A DNA stretch of 64,000 nucleotides from Astropecten irregularis (GCA_963971285.1 OZ020251.1:9548001-9612000); one strand, 5' to 3'. Positions 32,029 to 46,697 are shown, counted from the stretch's first letter. The notes: generated by a model not told the origin, from the letters alone. Numbers and translations are program-made.

Positions 32029-33478
32029 GGGTGCACCACACTAAATAAACTCCCATTGACCTTAGTGTAAAATCCCTCAACTTCACAGTTCAAAAAAACC
32101 CATCCAGAAGTTTCTCAGTTGTTGGTGCAATAGTGTAAATGATAGTGTGAACTCTCATCTACCCAATTCTTTTCAATTTTTGGTTGGGTAACCGATTGGA
32201 TTTTTTGCTAATTGCCCCAAGAAAAAAACACCCCCGAAATGTCCTTCTTCCGTAACCGACTTGCTACGAGTTTTCATGAAGCAACCCTCCACGTTCAAGA
32301 CAATGTAGGACCGGATTTTAAACCAAAATATCTCAAGTCTCCACAACAGGCTGAAACACTGAACCCCCAGGTTGTCATAACCAGTCAAAACTACACAATA
32401 TATTAATTGCACGACCCCCCAAATTGCATATTTAAAAAACATTTGAGGGTACACACATTATGATAATCAGCTCGGCGCATTGATTTTTGAGCTATTTAGT
32501 GTGGTGCATCCTATAAGGGGGGTAAACTTTTTTAATTGGTTGTCCAATTAGGCTCAAAGTGTAGAGTTTATGACACTGAGCTCATATGTGAAAACAAAAT
32601 TGAAAAATATTATTGCGTTTTTCTACGGCACGGCTTAATGTGTTAGGTCGTTGACCCGTGGGGGCCATACAAACGTGCACATTCTCCCTTATAATATTGT
32701 GTACACCCCATGGAAAGTCGGGCTCTGAATCCACATATTATTTCCTCACAAAGTTATCTTATGGCTATTTTAGGATGCAATGATGCTCAGACCATTACAT
32801 ATAGTTTAATTAATCAAGGCGAGGGTGTCATTTCACATGGAAAAGTGGTGTAAGGTCAGGGTTGGCCTGTTTGGTTGTGGGGGGGGGGGGGGCGTTTAGG
32901 CTATTCCGTGGAATATTTCTGCCCCAGTATCCATATTAAGACATAATGATGAACTTTTTTTGGATTATTCAATGCATATTACATTTCCCCAAATTTCGCT
33001 GTCCTTGAGAATAATCATTTCCCCTCTGAAAAGTGAGAAAGAGGCGATTAGGGTTGTCAGCGTGTGGGCGGGGCTTGCTAGGGTTGGGTCTAGGTCTGGA
33101 GCCCCGGCTGGGGTTAGGGTTGGAATCAGAGCGATTTAGGGTTAAGAATTGGTCTTAGGGTTGAATTTTGGGGGCTAGGTTTACAATTTAGGGGATTGGG
33201 TTGGAATTTCGGCCGGCTAGGGTTACAATTTTGGGTCTAATGGGGTTAAAAGTTGGGCCACCTTCGTCTAAACAAAACTCGTAGGATGTAGAAAAGACAA
33301 TGTAAGTTGAGTAATACAAGGTTTTATGCGTATTAGGATTGATGTTTTCAGGAAATAATTAACAAAATCTGATGAGAAACTTGGTCTTATACAGTTTCTT
33401 TTCGTTCTCGCCTCTCACAACAGAGTGGTGGCGCTATCACAAAATGGCTACCGATGCGCCGCCATCTTGTGACCTATA
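32029..33478. repeat. Satellite unit 10 (long; poly-G 14)
   Basis: 1450 bp; M1 at 32029-32511. Confidence 0.9.
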
Positions 33479-34927
33479 GGGTGCACCACACTAAATAAAC
33501 TCCCATTGACCTTAGTGTAAAATCCCTCAACTTCACAGTTCAAAAAAACCCATCCAGAAGTTTCTCAGTTGTTGGTGCAATAGTGTAAATGATAGTGTGA
33601 ACTCTCATCTACCCAATTCTTTTCAATTTTTGGTTGGGTAACCGATTGGATTTTTTGCTAATTGCCCCAAGAAAAAAACACCCCCGAAATGTCCTTCTTC
33701 CGTAACCGACTTGCTACGAGTTTTCATGAAGCAACCCTCCACGTTCAAGACAATGTAGGACCGGATTTTAAACCAAAATATCTCAAGTCTCCACAACAGG
33801 CTGAAACACTGAACCCCCAGGTTGTCATAACCAGTCAAAACTACACAATATATTAATTGCACGACCCCCCAAATTGCATATTTAAAAAACATTTGAGGGT
33901 ACACACATTATGATAATCAGCTCGGCGCATTGATTTTTGAGCTATTTAGTGTGGTGCATCCTATAAGGGGGGTAAACTTTTTTAATTGGTTGTCCAATTA
34001 GGCTCAAAGTGTAGAGTTTATGACACTGAGCTCATATGTGAAAACAAAATTGAAAAATATTATTGCGTTTTTCTACGGCACGGCTTAATGTGTTAGGTCG
34101 TTGACCCGTGGGGGCCATACAAACGTGCACATTCTCCCTTATAATATTGTGTACACCCCATGGAAAGTCGGGCTCTGAATCCACATATTATTTCCTCACA
34201 AAGTTATCTTATGGCTATTTTAGGATGCAATGATGCTCAGACCATTACATATAGTTTAATTAATCAAGGCGAGGGTGTCATTTCACATGGAAAAGTGGTG
34301 TAAGGTCAGGGTTGGCCTGTTTGGTTGTGGGGGGGGGGGGGCGTTTAGGCTATTCCGTGGAATATTTCTGCCCCAGTATCCATATTAAGACATAATGATG
34401 AACTTTTTTTGGATTATTCAATGCATATTACATTTCCCCAAATTTCGCTGTCCTTGAGAATAATCATTTCCCCTCTGAAAAGTGAGAAAGAGGCGATTAG
34501 GGTTGTCAGCGTGTGGGCGGGGCTTGCTAGGGTTGGGTCTAGGTCTGGAGCCCCGGCTGGGGTTAGGGTTGGAATCAGAGCGATTTAGGGTTAAGAATTG
34601 GTCTTAGGGTTGAATTTTGGGGGCTAGGTTTACAATTTAGGGGATTGGGTTGGAATTTCGGCCGGCTAGGGTTACAATTTTGGGTCTAATGGGGTTAAAA
34701 GTTGGGCCACCTTCGTCTAAACAAAACTCGTAGGATGTAGAAAAGACAATGTAAGTTGAGTAATACAAGGTTTTATGCGTATTAGGATTGATGTTTTCAG
34801 GAAATAATTAACAAAATCTGATGAGAAACTTGGTCTTATACAGTTTCTTTTCGTTCTCGCCTCTCACAACAGAGTGGTGGCGCTATCACAAAATGGCTAC
34901 CGATGCGCCGCCATCTTGTGACCTATA
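33479..34927. repeat. Satellite unit 11 (long; poly-G 13)
   Basis: 1449 bp; M1 at 33479-33961. Confidence 0.9.
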
Positions 34928-36376
34928 GGGTGCACCACACTAAATAAACTCCCATTGACCTTAGTGTAAAATCCCTCAACTTCACAGTTCAAAAAAACCC
35001 ATCCAGAAGTTTCTCAGTTGTTGGTGCAATAGTGTAAATGATAGTGTGAACTCTCATCTACCCAATTCTTTTCAATTTTTGGTTGGGTAACCGATTGGAT
35101 TTTTTGCTAATTGCCCCAAGAAAAAAACACCCCCGAAATGTCCTTCTTCCGTAACCGACTTGCTACGAGTTTTCATGAAGCAACCCTCCACGTTCAAGAC
35201 AATGTAGGACCGGATTTTAAACCAAAATATCTCAAGTCTCCACAACAGGCTGAAACACTGAACCCCCAGGTTGTCATAACCAGTCAAAACTACACAATAT
35301 ATTAATTGCACGACCCCCCAAATTGCATATTTAAAAAACATTTGAGGGTACACACATTATGATAATCAGCTCGGCGCATTGATTTTTGAGCTATTTAGTG
35401 TGGTGCATCCTATAAGGGGGGTAAACTTTTTTAATTGGTTGTCCAATTAGGCTCAAAGTGTAGAGTTTATGACACTGAGCTCATATGTGAAAACAAAATT
35501 GAAAAATATTATTGCGTTTTTCTACGGCACGGCTTAATGTGTTAGGTCGTTGACCCGTGGGGGCCATACAAACGTGCACATTCTCCCTTATAATATTGTG
35601 TACACCCCATGGAAAGTCGGGCTCTGAATCCACATATTATTTCCTCACAAAGTTATCTTATGGCTATTTTAGGATGCAATGATGCTCAGACCATTACATA
35701 TAGTTTAATTAATCAAGGCGAGGGTGTCATTTCACATGGAAAAGTGGTGTAAGGTCAGGGTTGGCCTGTTTGGTTGTGGGGGGGGGGGGGCGTTTAGGCT
35801 ATTCCGTGGAATATTTCTGCCCCAGTATCCATATTAAGACATAATGATGAACTTTTTTTGGATTATTCAATGCATATTACATTTCCCCAAATTTCGCTGT
35901 CCTTGAGAATAATCATTTCCCCTCTGAAAAGTGAGAAAGAGGCGATTAGGGTTGTCAGCGTGTGGGCGGGGCTTGCTAGGGTTGGGTCTAGGTCTGGAGC
36001 CCCGGCTGGGGTTAGGGTTGGAATCAGAGCGATTTAGGGTTAAGAATTGGTCTTAGGGTTGAATTTTGGGGGCTAGGTTTACAATTTAGGGGATTGGGTT
36101 GGAATTTCGGCCGGCTAGGGTTACAATTTTGGGTCTAATGGGGTTAAAAGTTGGGCCACCTTCGTCTAAACAAAACTCGTAGGATGTAGAAAAGACAATG
36201 TAAGTTGAGTAATACAAGGTTTTATGCGTATTAGGATTGATGTTTTCAGGAAATAATTAACAAAATCTGATGAGAAACTTGGTCTTATACAGTTTCTTTT
36301 CGTTCTCGCCTCTCACAACAGAGTGGTGGCGCTATCACAAAATGGCTACCGATGCGCCGCCATCTTGTGACCTATA
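34928..36376. repeat. Satellite unit 12 (long; poly-G 13)
   Basis: 1449 bp; M1 at 34928-35410. Confidence 0.9.
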
Positions 36377-37826
36377 GGGTGCACCACACTAAATAAACTC
36401 CCATTGACCTTAGTGTAAAATCCCTCAACTTCACAGTTCAAAAAAACCCATCCAGAAGTTTCTCAGTTGTTGGTGCAATAGTGTAAATGATAGTGTGAAC
36501 TCTCATCTACCCAATTCTTTTCAATTTTTGGTTGGGTAACCGATTGGATTTTTTGCTAATTGCCCCAAGAAAAAAACACCCCCGAAATGTCCTTCTTCCG
36601 TAACCGACTTGCTACGAGTTTTCATGAAGCAACCCTCCACGTTCAAGACAATGTAGGACCGGATTTTAAACCAAAATATCTCAAGTCTCCACAACAGGCT
36701 GAAACACTGAACCCCCAGGTTGTCATAACCAGTCAAAACTACACAATATATTAATTGCACGACCCCCCAAATTGCATATTTAAAAAACATTTGAGGGTAC
36801 ACACATTATGATAATCAGCTCGGCGCATTGATTTTTGAGCTATTTAGTGTGGTGCATCCTATAAGGGGGGTAAACTTTTTTAATTGGTTGTCCAATTAGG
36901 CTCAAAGTGTAGAGTTTATGACACTGAGCTCATATGTGAAAACAAAATTGAAAAATATTATTGCGTTTTTCTACGGCACGGCTTAATGTGTTAGGTCGTT
37001 GACCCGTGGGGGCCATACAAACGTGCACATTCTCCCTTATAATATTGTGTACACCCCATGGAAAGTCGGGCTCTGAATCCACATATTATTTCCTCACAAA
37101 GTTATCTTATGGCTATTTTAGGATGCAATGATGCTCAGACCATTACATATAGTTTAATTAATCAAGGCGAGGGTGTCATTTCACATGGAAAAGTGGTGTA
37201 AGGTCAGGGTTGGCCTGTTTGGTTGTGGGGGGGGGGGGGGCGTTTAGGCTATTCCGTGGAATATTTCTGCCCCAGTATCCATATTAAGACATAATGATGA
37301 ACTTTTTTTGGATTATTCAATGCATATTACATTTCCCCAAATTTCGCTGTCCTTGAGAATAATCATTTCCCCTCTGAAAAGTGAGAAAGAGGCGATTAGG
37401 GTTGTCAGCGTGTGGGCGGGGCTTGCTAGGGTTGGGTCTAGGTCTGGAGCCCCGGCTGGGGTTAGGGTTGGAATCAGAGCGATTTAGGGTTAAGAATTGG
37501 TCTTAGGGTTGAATTTTGGGGGCTAGGTTTACAATTTAGGGGATTGGGTTGGAATTTCGGCCGGCTAGGGTTACAATTTTGGGTCTAATGGGGTTAAAAG
37601 TTGGGCCACCTTCGTCTAAACAAAACTCGTAGGATGTAGAAAAGACAATGTAAGTTGAGTAATACAAGGTTTTATGCGTATTAGGATTGATGTTTTCAGG
37701 AAATAATTAACAAAATCTGATGAGAAACTTGGTCTTATACAGTTTCTTTTCGTTCTCGCCTCTCACAACAGAGTGGTGGCGCTATCACAAAATGGCTACC
37801 GATGCGCCGCCATCTTGTGACCTATA
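36377..37826. repeat. Satellite unit 13 (long; poly-G 14)
   Basis: 1450 bp; M1 at 36377-36859. Confidence 0.9.
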
Positions 37827-38793
37827 AGGGGGGTAAACTTTTTTAATTGGTTGTCCAATTAGGCTCAAAGTGTAGAGTTTATGACACTGAGCTCATATGT
37901 GAAAACAAAATTGAAAAATATTATTGCGTTTTTCTACGGCACGGCTTAATGTGTTAGGTCGTTGACCCGTGGGGGCCATACAAACGTGCACATTCTCCCT
38001 TATAATATTGTGTACACCCCATGGAAAGTCGGGCTCTGAATCCACATATTATTTCCTCACAAAGTTATCTTATGGCTATTTTAGGATGCAATGATGCTCA
38101 GACCATTACATATAGTTTAATTAATCAAGGCGAGGGTGTCATTTCACATGGAAAAGTGGTGTAAGGTCAGGGTTGGCCTGTTTGGTTGTGGGGGGGGGGG
38201 GGGGGGGCGTTTAGGCTATTCCGTGGAATATTTCTGCCCCAGTATCCATATTAAGACATAATGATGAACTTTTTTTGGATTATTCAATGCATATTACATT
38301 TCCCCAAATTTCGCTGTCCTTGAGAATAATCATTTCCCCTCTGAAAAGTGAGAAAGAGGCGATTAGGGTTGTCAGCGTGTGGGCGGGGCTTGCTAGGGTT
38401 GGGTCTAGGTCTGGAGCCCCGGCTGGGGTTAGGGTTGGAATCAGAGCGATTTAGGGTTAAGAATTGGTCTTAGGGTTGAATTTTGGGGGCTAGGTTTACA
38501 ATTTAGGGGATTGGGTTGGAATTTCGGCCGGCTAGGGTTACAATTTTGGGTCTAATGGGGTTAAAAGTTGGGCCACCTTCGTCTAAACAAAACTCGTAGG
38601 ATGTAGAAAAGACAATGTAAGTTGAGTAATACAAGGTTTTATGCGTATTAGGATTGATGTTTTCAGGAAATAATTAACAAAATCTGATGAGAAACTTGGT
38701 CTTATACAGTTTCTTTTCGTTCTCGCCTCTCACAACAGAGTGGTGGCGCTATCACAAAATGGCTACCGATGCGCCGCCATCTTGTGACCTATA
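37827..38793. repeat. Satellite unit 14 (short, no M1; poly-G 18)
   Basis: 967 bp. It has the longest poly-G run in the window. Confidence 0.9.
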
Positions 38794-40246
38794 GGGTGCA
38801 CCACACTAAATAAACTCCCATTGACCTTAGTGTAAAATCCCTCAACTTCACAGTTCAAAAAAACCCATCCAGAAGTTTCTCAGTTGTTGGTGCAATAGTG
38901 TAAATGATAGTGTGAACTCTCATCTACCCAATTCTTTTCAATTTTTGGTTGGGTAACCGATTGGATTTTTTGCTAATTGCCCCAAGAAAAAAACACCCCC
39001 GAAATGTCCTTCTTCCGTAACCGACTTGCTACGAGTTTTCATGAAGCAACCCTCCACGTTCAAGACAATGTAGGACCGGATTTTAAACCAAAATATCTCA
39101 AGTCTCCACAACAGGCTGAAACACTGAACCCCCAGGTTGTCATAACCAGTCAAAACTACACAATATATTAATTGCACGACCCCCCAAATTGCATATTTAA
39201 AAAACATTTGAGGGTACACACATTATGATAATCAGCTCGGCGCATTGATTTTTGAGCTATTTAGTGTGGTGCATCCTATAAGGGGGGTAAACTTTTTTAA
39301 TTGGTTGTCCAATTAGGCTCAAAGTGTAGAGTTTATGACACTGAGCTCATATGTGAAAACAAAATTGAAAAATATTATTGCGTTTTTCTACGGCACGGCT
39401 TAATGTGTTAGGTCGTTGACCCGTGGGGGCCATACAAACGTGCACATTCTCCCTTATAATATTGTGTACACCCCATGGAAAGTCGGGCTCTGAATCCACA
39501 TATTATTTCCTCACAAAGTTATCTTATGGCTATTTTAGGATGCAATGATGCTCAGACCATTACATATAGTTTAATTAATCAAGGCGAGGGTGTCATTTCA
39601 CATGGAAAAGTGGTGTAAGGTCAGGGTTGGCCTGTTTGGTTGTGGGGGGGGGGGGGGGGGCGTTTAGGCTATTCCGTGGAATATTTCTGCCCCAGTATCC
39701 ATATTAAGACATAATGATGAACTTTTTTTGGATTATTCAATGCATATTACATTTCCCCAAATTTCGCTGTCCTTGAGAATAATCATTTCCCCTCTGAAAA
39801 GTGAGAAAGAGGCGATTAGGGTTGTCAGCGTGTGGGCGGGGCTTGCTAGGGTTGGGTCTAGGTCTGGAGCCCCGGCTGGGGTTAGGGTTGGAATCAGAGC
39901 GATTTAGGGTTAAGAATTGGTCTTAGGGTTGAATTTTGGGGGCTAGGTTTACAATTTAGGGGATTGGGTTGGAATTTCGGCCGGCTAGGGTTACAATTTT
40001 GGGTCTAATGGGGTTAAAAGTTGGGCCACCTTCGTCTAAACAAAACTCGTAGGATGTAGAAAAGACAATGTAAGTTGAGTAATACAAGGTTTTATGCGTA
40101 TTAGGATTTATGTTTTCAGGAAATAATTAACAAAATCTGATGAGAAACTTGGTCTTATACAGTTTCTTTTCGTTCTCGCCTCTCACAACAGAGTGGTGGC
40201 GCTATCACAAAATGGCTACCGATGCGCCGCCATCTTGTGACCTATA
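38794..40246. repeat. Satellite unit 15 (long; poly-G 17; one substitution)
   Basis: 1453 bp; M1 at 38794-39276. At 40109 the base is T where other units have G (TTAGGATTTATG versus TTAGGATTGATG). Confidence 0.9.
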
Positions 40247-41699
40247 GGGTGCACCACACTAAATAAACTCCCATTGACCTTAGTGTAAAATCCCTCAACT
40301 TCACAGTTCAAAAAAACCCATCCAGAAGTTTCTCAGTTGTTGGTGCAATAGTGTAAATGATAGTGTGAACTCTCATCTACCCAATTCTTTTCAATTTTTG
40401 GTTGGGTAACCGATTGGATTTTTTGCTAATTGCCCCAAGAAAAAAACACCCCCGAAATGTCCTTCTTCCGTAACCGACTTGCTACGAGTTTTCATGAAGC
40501 AACCCTCCACGTTCAAGACAATGTAGGACCGGATTTTAAACCAAAATATCTCAAGTCTCCACAACAGGCTGAAACACTGAACCCCCAGGTTGTCATAACC
40601 AGTCAAAACTACACAATATATTAATTGCACGACCCCCCAAATTGCATATTTAAAAAACATTTGAGGGTACACACATTATGATAATCAGCTCGGCGCATTG
40701 ATTTTTGAGCTATTTAGTGTGGTGCATCCTATAAGGGGGGTAAACTTTTTTAATTGGTTGTCCAATTAGGCTCAAAGTGTAGAGTTTATGACACTGAGCT
40801 CATATGTGAAAACAAAATTGAAAAATATTATTGCGTTTTTCTACGGCACGGCTTAATGTGTTAGGTCGTTGACCCGTGGGGGCCATACAAACGTGCACAT
40901 TCTCCCTTATAATATTGTGTACACCCCATGGAAAGTCGGGCTCTGAATCCACATATTATTTCCTCACAAAGTTATCTTATGGCTATTTTAGGATGCAATG
41001 ATGCTCAGACCATTACATATAGTTTAATTAATCAAGGCGAGGGTGTCATTTCACATGGAAAAGTGGTGTAAGGTCAGGGTTGGCCTGTTTGGTTGTGGGG
41101 GGGGGGGGGGGGGCGTTTAGGCTATTCCGTGGAATATTTCTGCCCCAGTATCCATATTAAGACATAATGATGAACTTTTTTTGGATTATTCAATGCATAT
41201 TACATTTCCCCAAATTTCGCTGTCCTTGAGAATAATCATTTCCCCTCTGAAAAGTGAGAAAGAGGCGATTAGGGTTGTCAGCGTGTGGGCGGGGCTTGCT
41301 AGGGTTGGGTCTAGGTCTGGAGCCCCGGCTGGGGTTAGGGTTGGAATCAGAGCGATTTAGGGTTAAGAATTGGTCTTAGGGTTGAATTTTGGGGGCTAGG
41401 TTTACAATTTAGGGGATTGGGTTGGAATTTCGGCCGGCTAGGGTTACAATTTTGGGTCTAATGGGGTTAAAAGTTGGGCCACCTTCGTCTAAACAAAACT
41501 CGTAGGATGTAGAAAAGACAATGTAAGTTGAGTAATACAAGGTTTTATGCGTATTAGGATTGATGTTTTCAGGAAATAATTAACAAAATCTGATGAGAAA
41601 CTTGGTCTTATACAGTTTCTTTTCGTTCTCGCCTCTCACAACAGAGTGGTGGCGCTATCACAAAATGGCTACCGATGCGCCGCCATCTTGTGACCTATA
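40247..41699. repeat. Satellite unit 16 (long; poly-G 17)
   Basis: 1453 bp; M1 at 40247-40729. Confidence 0.9.
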
Positions 41700-43151
41700 G
41701 GGTGCACCACACTAAATAAACTCCCATTGACCTTAGTGTAAAATCCCTCAACTTCACAGTTCAAAAAAACCCATCCAGAAGTTTCTCAGTTGTTGGTGCA
41801 ATAGTGTAAATGATAGTGTGAACTCTCATCTACCCAATTCTTTTCAATTTTTGGTTGGGTAACCGATTGGATTTTTTGCTAATTGCCCCAAGAAAAAAAC
41901 ACCCCCGAAATGTCCTTCTTCCGTAACCGACTTGCTACGAGTTTTCATGAAGCAACCCTCCACGTTCAAGACAATGTAGGACCGGATTTTAAACCAAAAT
42001 ATCTCAAGTCTCCACAACAGGCTGAAACACTGAACCCCCAGGTTGTCATAACCAGTCAAAACTACACAATATATTAATTGCACGACCCCCCAAATTGCAT
42101 ATTTAAAAAACATTTGAGGGTACACACATTATGATAATCAGCTCGGCGCATTGATTTTTGAGCTATTTAGTGTGGTGCATCCTATAAGGGGGGTAAACTT
42201 TTTTAATTGGTTGTCCAATTAGGCTCAAAGTGTAGAGTTTATGACACTGAGCTCATATGTGAAAACAAAATTGAAAAATATTATTGCGTTTTTCTACGGC
42301 ACGGCTTAATGTGTTAGGTCGTTGACCCGTGGGGGCCATACAAACGTGCACATTCTCCCTTATAATATTGTGTACACCCCATGGAAAGTCGGGCTCTGAA
42401 TCCACATATTATTTCCTCACAAAGTTATCTTATGGCTATTTTAGGATGCAATGATGCTCAGACCATTACATATAGTTTAATTAATCAAGGCGAGGGTGTC
42501 ATTTCACATGGAAAAGTGGTGTAAGGTCAGGGTTGGCCTGTTTGGTTGTGGGGGGGGGGGGGGGGCGTTTAGGCTATTCCGTGGAATATTTCTGCCCCAG
42601 TATCCATATTAAGACATAATGATGAACTTTTTTTGGATTATTCAATGCATATTACATTTCCCCAAATTTCGCTGTCCTTGAGAATAATCATTTCCCCTCT
42701 GAAAAGTGAGAAAGAGGCGATTAGGGTTGTCAGCGTGTGGGCGGGGCTTGCTAGGGTTGGGTCTAGGTCTGGAGCCCCGGCTGGGGTTAGGGTTGGAATC
42801 AGAGCGATTTAGGGTTAAGAATTGGTCTTAGGGTTGAATTTTGGGGGCTAGGTTTACAATTTAGGGGATTGGGTTGGAATTTCGGCCGGCTAGGGTTACA
42901 ATTTTGGGTCTAATGGGGTTAAAAGTTGGGCCACCTTCGTCTAAACAAAACTCGTAGGATGTAGAAAAGACAATGTAAGTTGAGTAATACAAGGTTTTAT
43001 GCGTATTAGGATTGATGTTTTCAGGAAATAATTAACAAAATCTGATGAGAAACTTGGTCTTATACAGTTTCTTTTCGTTCTCGCCTCTCACAACAGAGTG
43101 GTGGCGCTATCACAAAATGGCTACCGATGCGCCGCCATCTTGTGACCTATA
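41700..43151. repeat. Satellite unit 17 (long; poly-G 16)
   Basis: 1452 bp; M1 at 41700-42182. Confidence 0.9.
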
Positions 43152-44602
43152 GGGTGCACCACACTAAATAAACTCCCATTGACCTTAGTGTAAAATCCCT
43201 CAACTTCACAGTTCAAAAAAACCCATCCAGAAGTTTCTCAGTTGTTGGTGCAATAGTGTAAATGATAGTGTGAACTCTCATCTACCCAATTCTTTTCAAT
43301 TTTTGGTTGGGTAACCGATTGGATTTTTTGCTAATTGCCCCAAGAAAAAAACACCCCCGAAATGTCCTTCTTCCGTAACCGACTTGCTACGAGTTTTCAT
43401 GAAGCAACCCTCCACGTTCAAGACAATGTAGGACCGGATTTTAAACCAAAATATCTCAAGTCTCCACAACAGGCTGAAACACTGAACCCCCAGGTTGTCA
43501 TAACCAGTCAAAACTACACAATATATTAATTGCACGACCCCCCAAATTGCATATTTAAAAAACATTTGAGGGTACACACATTATGATAATCAGCTCGGCG
43601 CATTGATTTTTGAGCTATTTAGTGTGGTGCATCCTATAAGGGGGGTAAACTTTTTTAATTGGTTGTCCAATTAGGCTCAAAGTGTAGAGTTTATGACACT
43701 GAGCTCATATGTGAAAACAAAATTGAAAAATATTATTGCGTTTTTCTACGGCACGGCTTAATGTGTTAGGTCGTTGACCCGTGGGGGCCATACAAACGTG
43801 CACATTCTCCCTTATAATATTGTGTACACCCCATGGAAAGTCGGGCTCTGAATCCACATATTATTTCCTCACAAAGTTATCTTATGGCTATTTTAGGATG
43901 CAATGATGCTCAGACCATTACATATAGTTTAATTAATCAAGGCGAGGGTGTCATTTCACATGGAAAAGTGGTGTAAGGTCAGGGTTGGCCTGTTTGGTTG
44001 TGGGGGGGGGGGGGGGCGTTTAGGCTATTCCGTGGAATATTTCTGCCCCAGTATCCATATTAAGACATAATGATGAACTTTTTTTGGATTATTCAATGCA
44101 TATTACATTTCCCCAAATTTCGCTGTCCTTGAGAATAATCATTTCCCCTCTGAAAAGTGAGAAAGAGGCGATTAGGGTTGTCAGCGTGTGGGCGGGGCTT
44201 GCTAGGGTTGGGTCTAGGTCTGGAGCCCCGGCTGGGGTTAGGGTTGGAATCAGAGCGATTTAGGGTTAAGAATTGGTCTTAGGGTTGAATTTTGGGGGCT
44301 AGGTTTACAATTTAGGGGATTGGGTTGGAATTTCGGCCGGCTAGGGTTACAATTTTGGGTCTAATGGGGTTAAAAGTTGGGCCACCTTCGTCTAAACAAA
44401 ACTCGTAGGATGTAGAAAAGACAATGTAAGTTGAGTAATACAAGGTTTTATGCGTATTAGGATTGATGTTTTCAGGAAATAATTAACAAAATCTGATGAG
44501 AAACTTGGTCTTATACAGTTTCTTTTCGTTCTCGCCTCTCACAACAGAGTGGTGGCGCTATCACAAAATGGCTACCGATGCGCCGCCATCTTGTGACCTA
44601 TA
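43152..44602. repeat. Satellite unit 18 (long; poly-G 15)
   Basis: 1451 bp; M1 at 43152-43634. Confidence 0.9.
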
Positions 44603-46052
44603 GGGTGCACCACACTAAATAAACTCCCATTGACCTTAGTGTAAAATCCCTCAACTTCACAGTTCAAAAAAACCCATCCAGAAGTTTCTCAGTTGTTGGT
44701 GCAATAGTGTAAATGATAGTGTGAACTCTCATCTACCCAATTCTTTTCAATTTTTGGTTGGGTAACCGATTGGATTTTTTGCTAATTGCCCCAAGAAAAA
44801 AACACCCCCGAAATGTCCTTCTTCCGTAACCGACTTGCTACGAGTTTTCATGAAGCAACCCTCCACGTTCAAGACAATGTAGGACCGGATTTTAAACCAA
44901 AATATCTCAAGTCTCCACAACAGGCTGAAACACTGAACCCCCAGGTTGTCATAACCAGTCAAAACTACACAATATATTAATTGCACGACCCCCCAAATTG
45001 CATATTTAAAAAACATTTGAGGGTACACACATTATGATAATCAGCTCGGCGCATTGATTTTTGAGCTATTTAGTGTGGTGCATCCTATAAGGGGGGTAAA
45101 CTTTTTTAATTGGTTGTCCAATTAGGCTCAAAGTGTAGAGTTTATGACACTGAGCTCATATGTGAAAACAAAATTGAAAAATATTATTGCGTTTTTCTAC
45201 GGCACGGCTTAATGTGTTAGGTCGTTGACCCGTGGGGGCCATACAAACGTGCACATTCTCCCTTATAATATTGTGTACACCCCATGGAAAGTCGGGCTCT
45301 GAATCCACATATTATTTCCTCACAAAGTTATCTTATGGCTATTTTAGGATGCAATGATGCTCAGACCATTACATATAGTTTAATTAATCAAGGCGAGGGT
45401 GTCATTTCACATGGAAAAGTGGTGTAAGGTCAGGGTTGGCCTGTTTGGTTGTGGGGGGGGGGGGGGCGTTTAGGCTATTCCGTGGAATATTTCTGCCCCA
45501 GTATCCATATTAAGACATAATGATGAACTTTTTTTGGATTATTCAATGCATATTACATTTCCCCAAATTTCGCTGTCCTTGAGAATAATCATTTCCCCTC
45601 TGAAAAGTGAGAAAGAGGCGATTAGGGTTGTCAGCGTGTGGGCGGGGCTTGCTAGGGTTGGGTCTAGGTCTGGAGCCCCGGCTGGGGTTAGGGTTGGAAT
45701 CAGAGCGATTTAGGGTTAAGAATTGGTCTTAGGGTTGAATTTTGGGGGCTAGGTTTACAATTTAGGGGATTGGGTTGGAATTTCGGCCGGCTAGGGTTAC
45801 AATTTTGGGTCTAATGGGGTTAAAAGTTGGGCCACCTTCGTCTAAACAAAACTCGTAGGATGTAGAAAAGACAATGTAAGTTGAGTAATACAAGGTTTTA
45901 TGCGTATTAGGATTGATGTTTTCAGGAAATAATTAACAAAATCTGATGAGAAACTTGGTCTTATACAGTTTCTTTTCGTTCTCGCCTCTCACAACAGAGT
46001 GGTGGCGCTATCACAAAATGGCTACCGATGCGCCGCCATCTTGTGACCTATA
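44603..46052. repeat. Satellite unit 19 (long; poly-G 14)
   Basis: 1450 bp; M1 at 44603-45085. Confidence 0.9.
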
Positions 46053-46234
46053 AGGGGGGTAAACTTTTTTAATTGGTTGTCCAATTAGGCTCAAAGTGTA
46101 GAGTTTATGACACTGAGCTCATATGTGAAAACAAAATTGAAAAATATTATTGCGTTTTTCTACGGCACGGCTTAATGTGTTAGGTCGTTGACCCGTGGGG
46201 GCCATACAAACGTGCACATTCTCCCTTATAATAT

Positions 46235-46694
46235 TGTTGTGATTTTACATGATTGCATTGTTGTATTAATTAATTATCCTAAAGCCCGCCGAGCGCTCAT
46301 GCCGCCGCTAGCTGCACGCAAGCTTCACTTGACCATGATTGTATATTGCCGCTGCGTGCAGAGAAGCGTTCGCTGCGCGAGCTGCGCTAGCGCCCTCTTG
46401 CGATGCCGCGCGTGTAATTGCTTTGCCGCGCCACACGCGCGCTGCGCTGCTCATGTCTTATGTTTCCTCCTTTATATTTGTTGTGATAATGTTTTGTTCT
46501 TTATTCGATGTTCTTGATATACAAATGTGTAATGATTTAGAATGTTGACAGTTTGATAGTTGGACAGCTTGGCTGAAGTTGCGGTCAGGTAATTTTGGTC
46601 TGCCAAATAAATAAGTGATTACTGTTGTTGATGCAAAATATCGTGTCAGTTTTCATTCTTTAATTGCCTCCTCCCGACGGCCGAATTCACCACA
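46235..46694 (+). repeat. 5' LTR
   Basis: 460 bp, TGTTGTGATTTTACATG to AATTCACCACA. It carries AATAAA at 46606-46611, a likely poly(A) signal, and a TTTATATT (46471-46478) that could serve as a TATA element. A GC-rich stretch with many GCGC words fills 46290-46450. Confidence 0.95.
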
Positions 46695-46697
46695 AAT

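Noticed and set aside
46188-46548. Frames of 69-109 codons in both LTRs (also 53327-53651)
   Set aside because: They arise from the GC-rich, stop-poor LTR sequence and overlap in two frames; the longest begins in satellite DNA.
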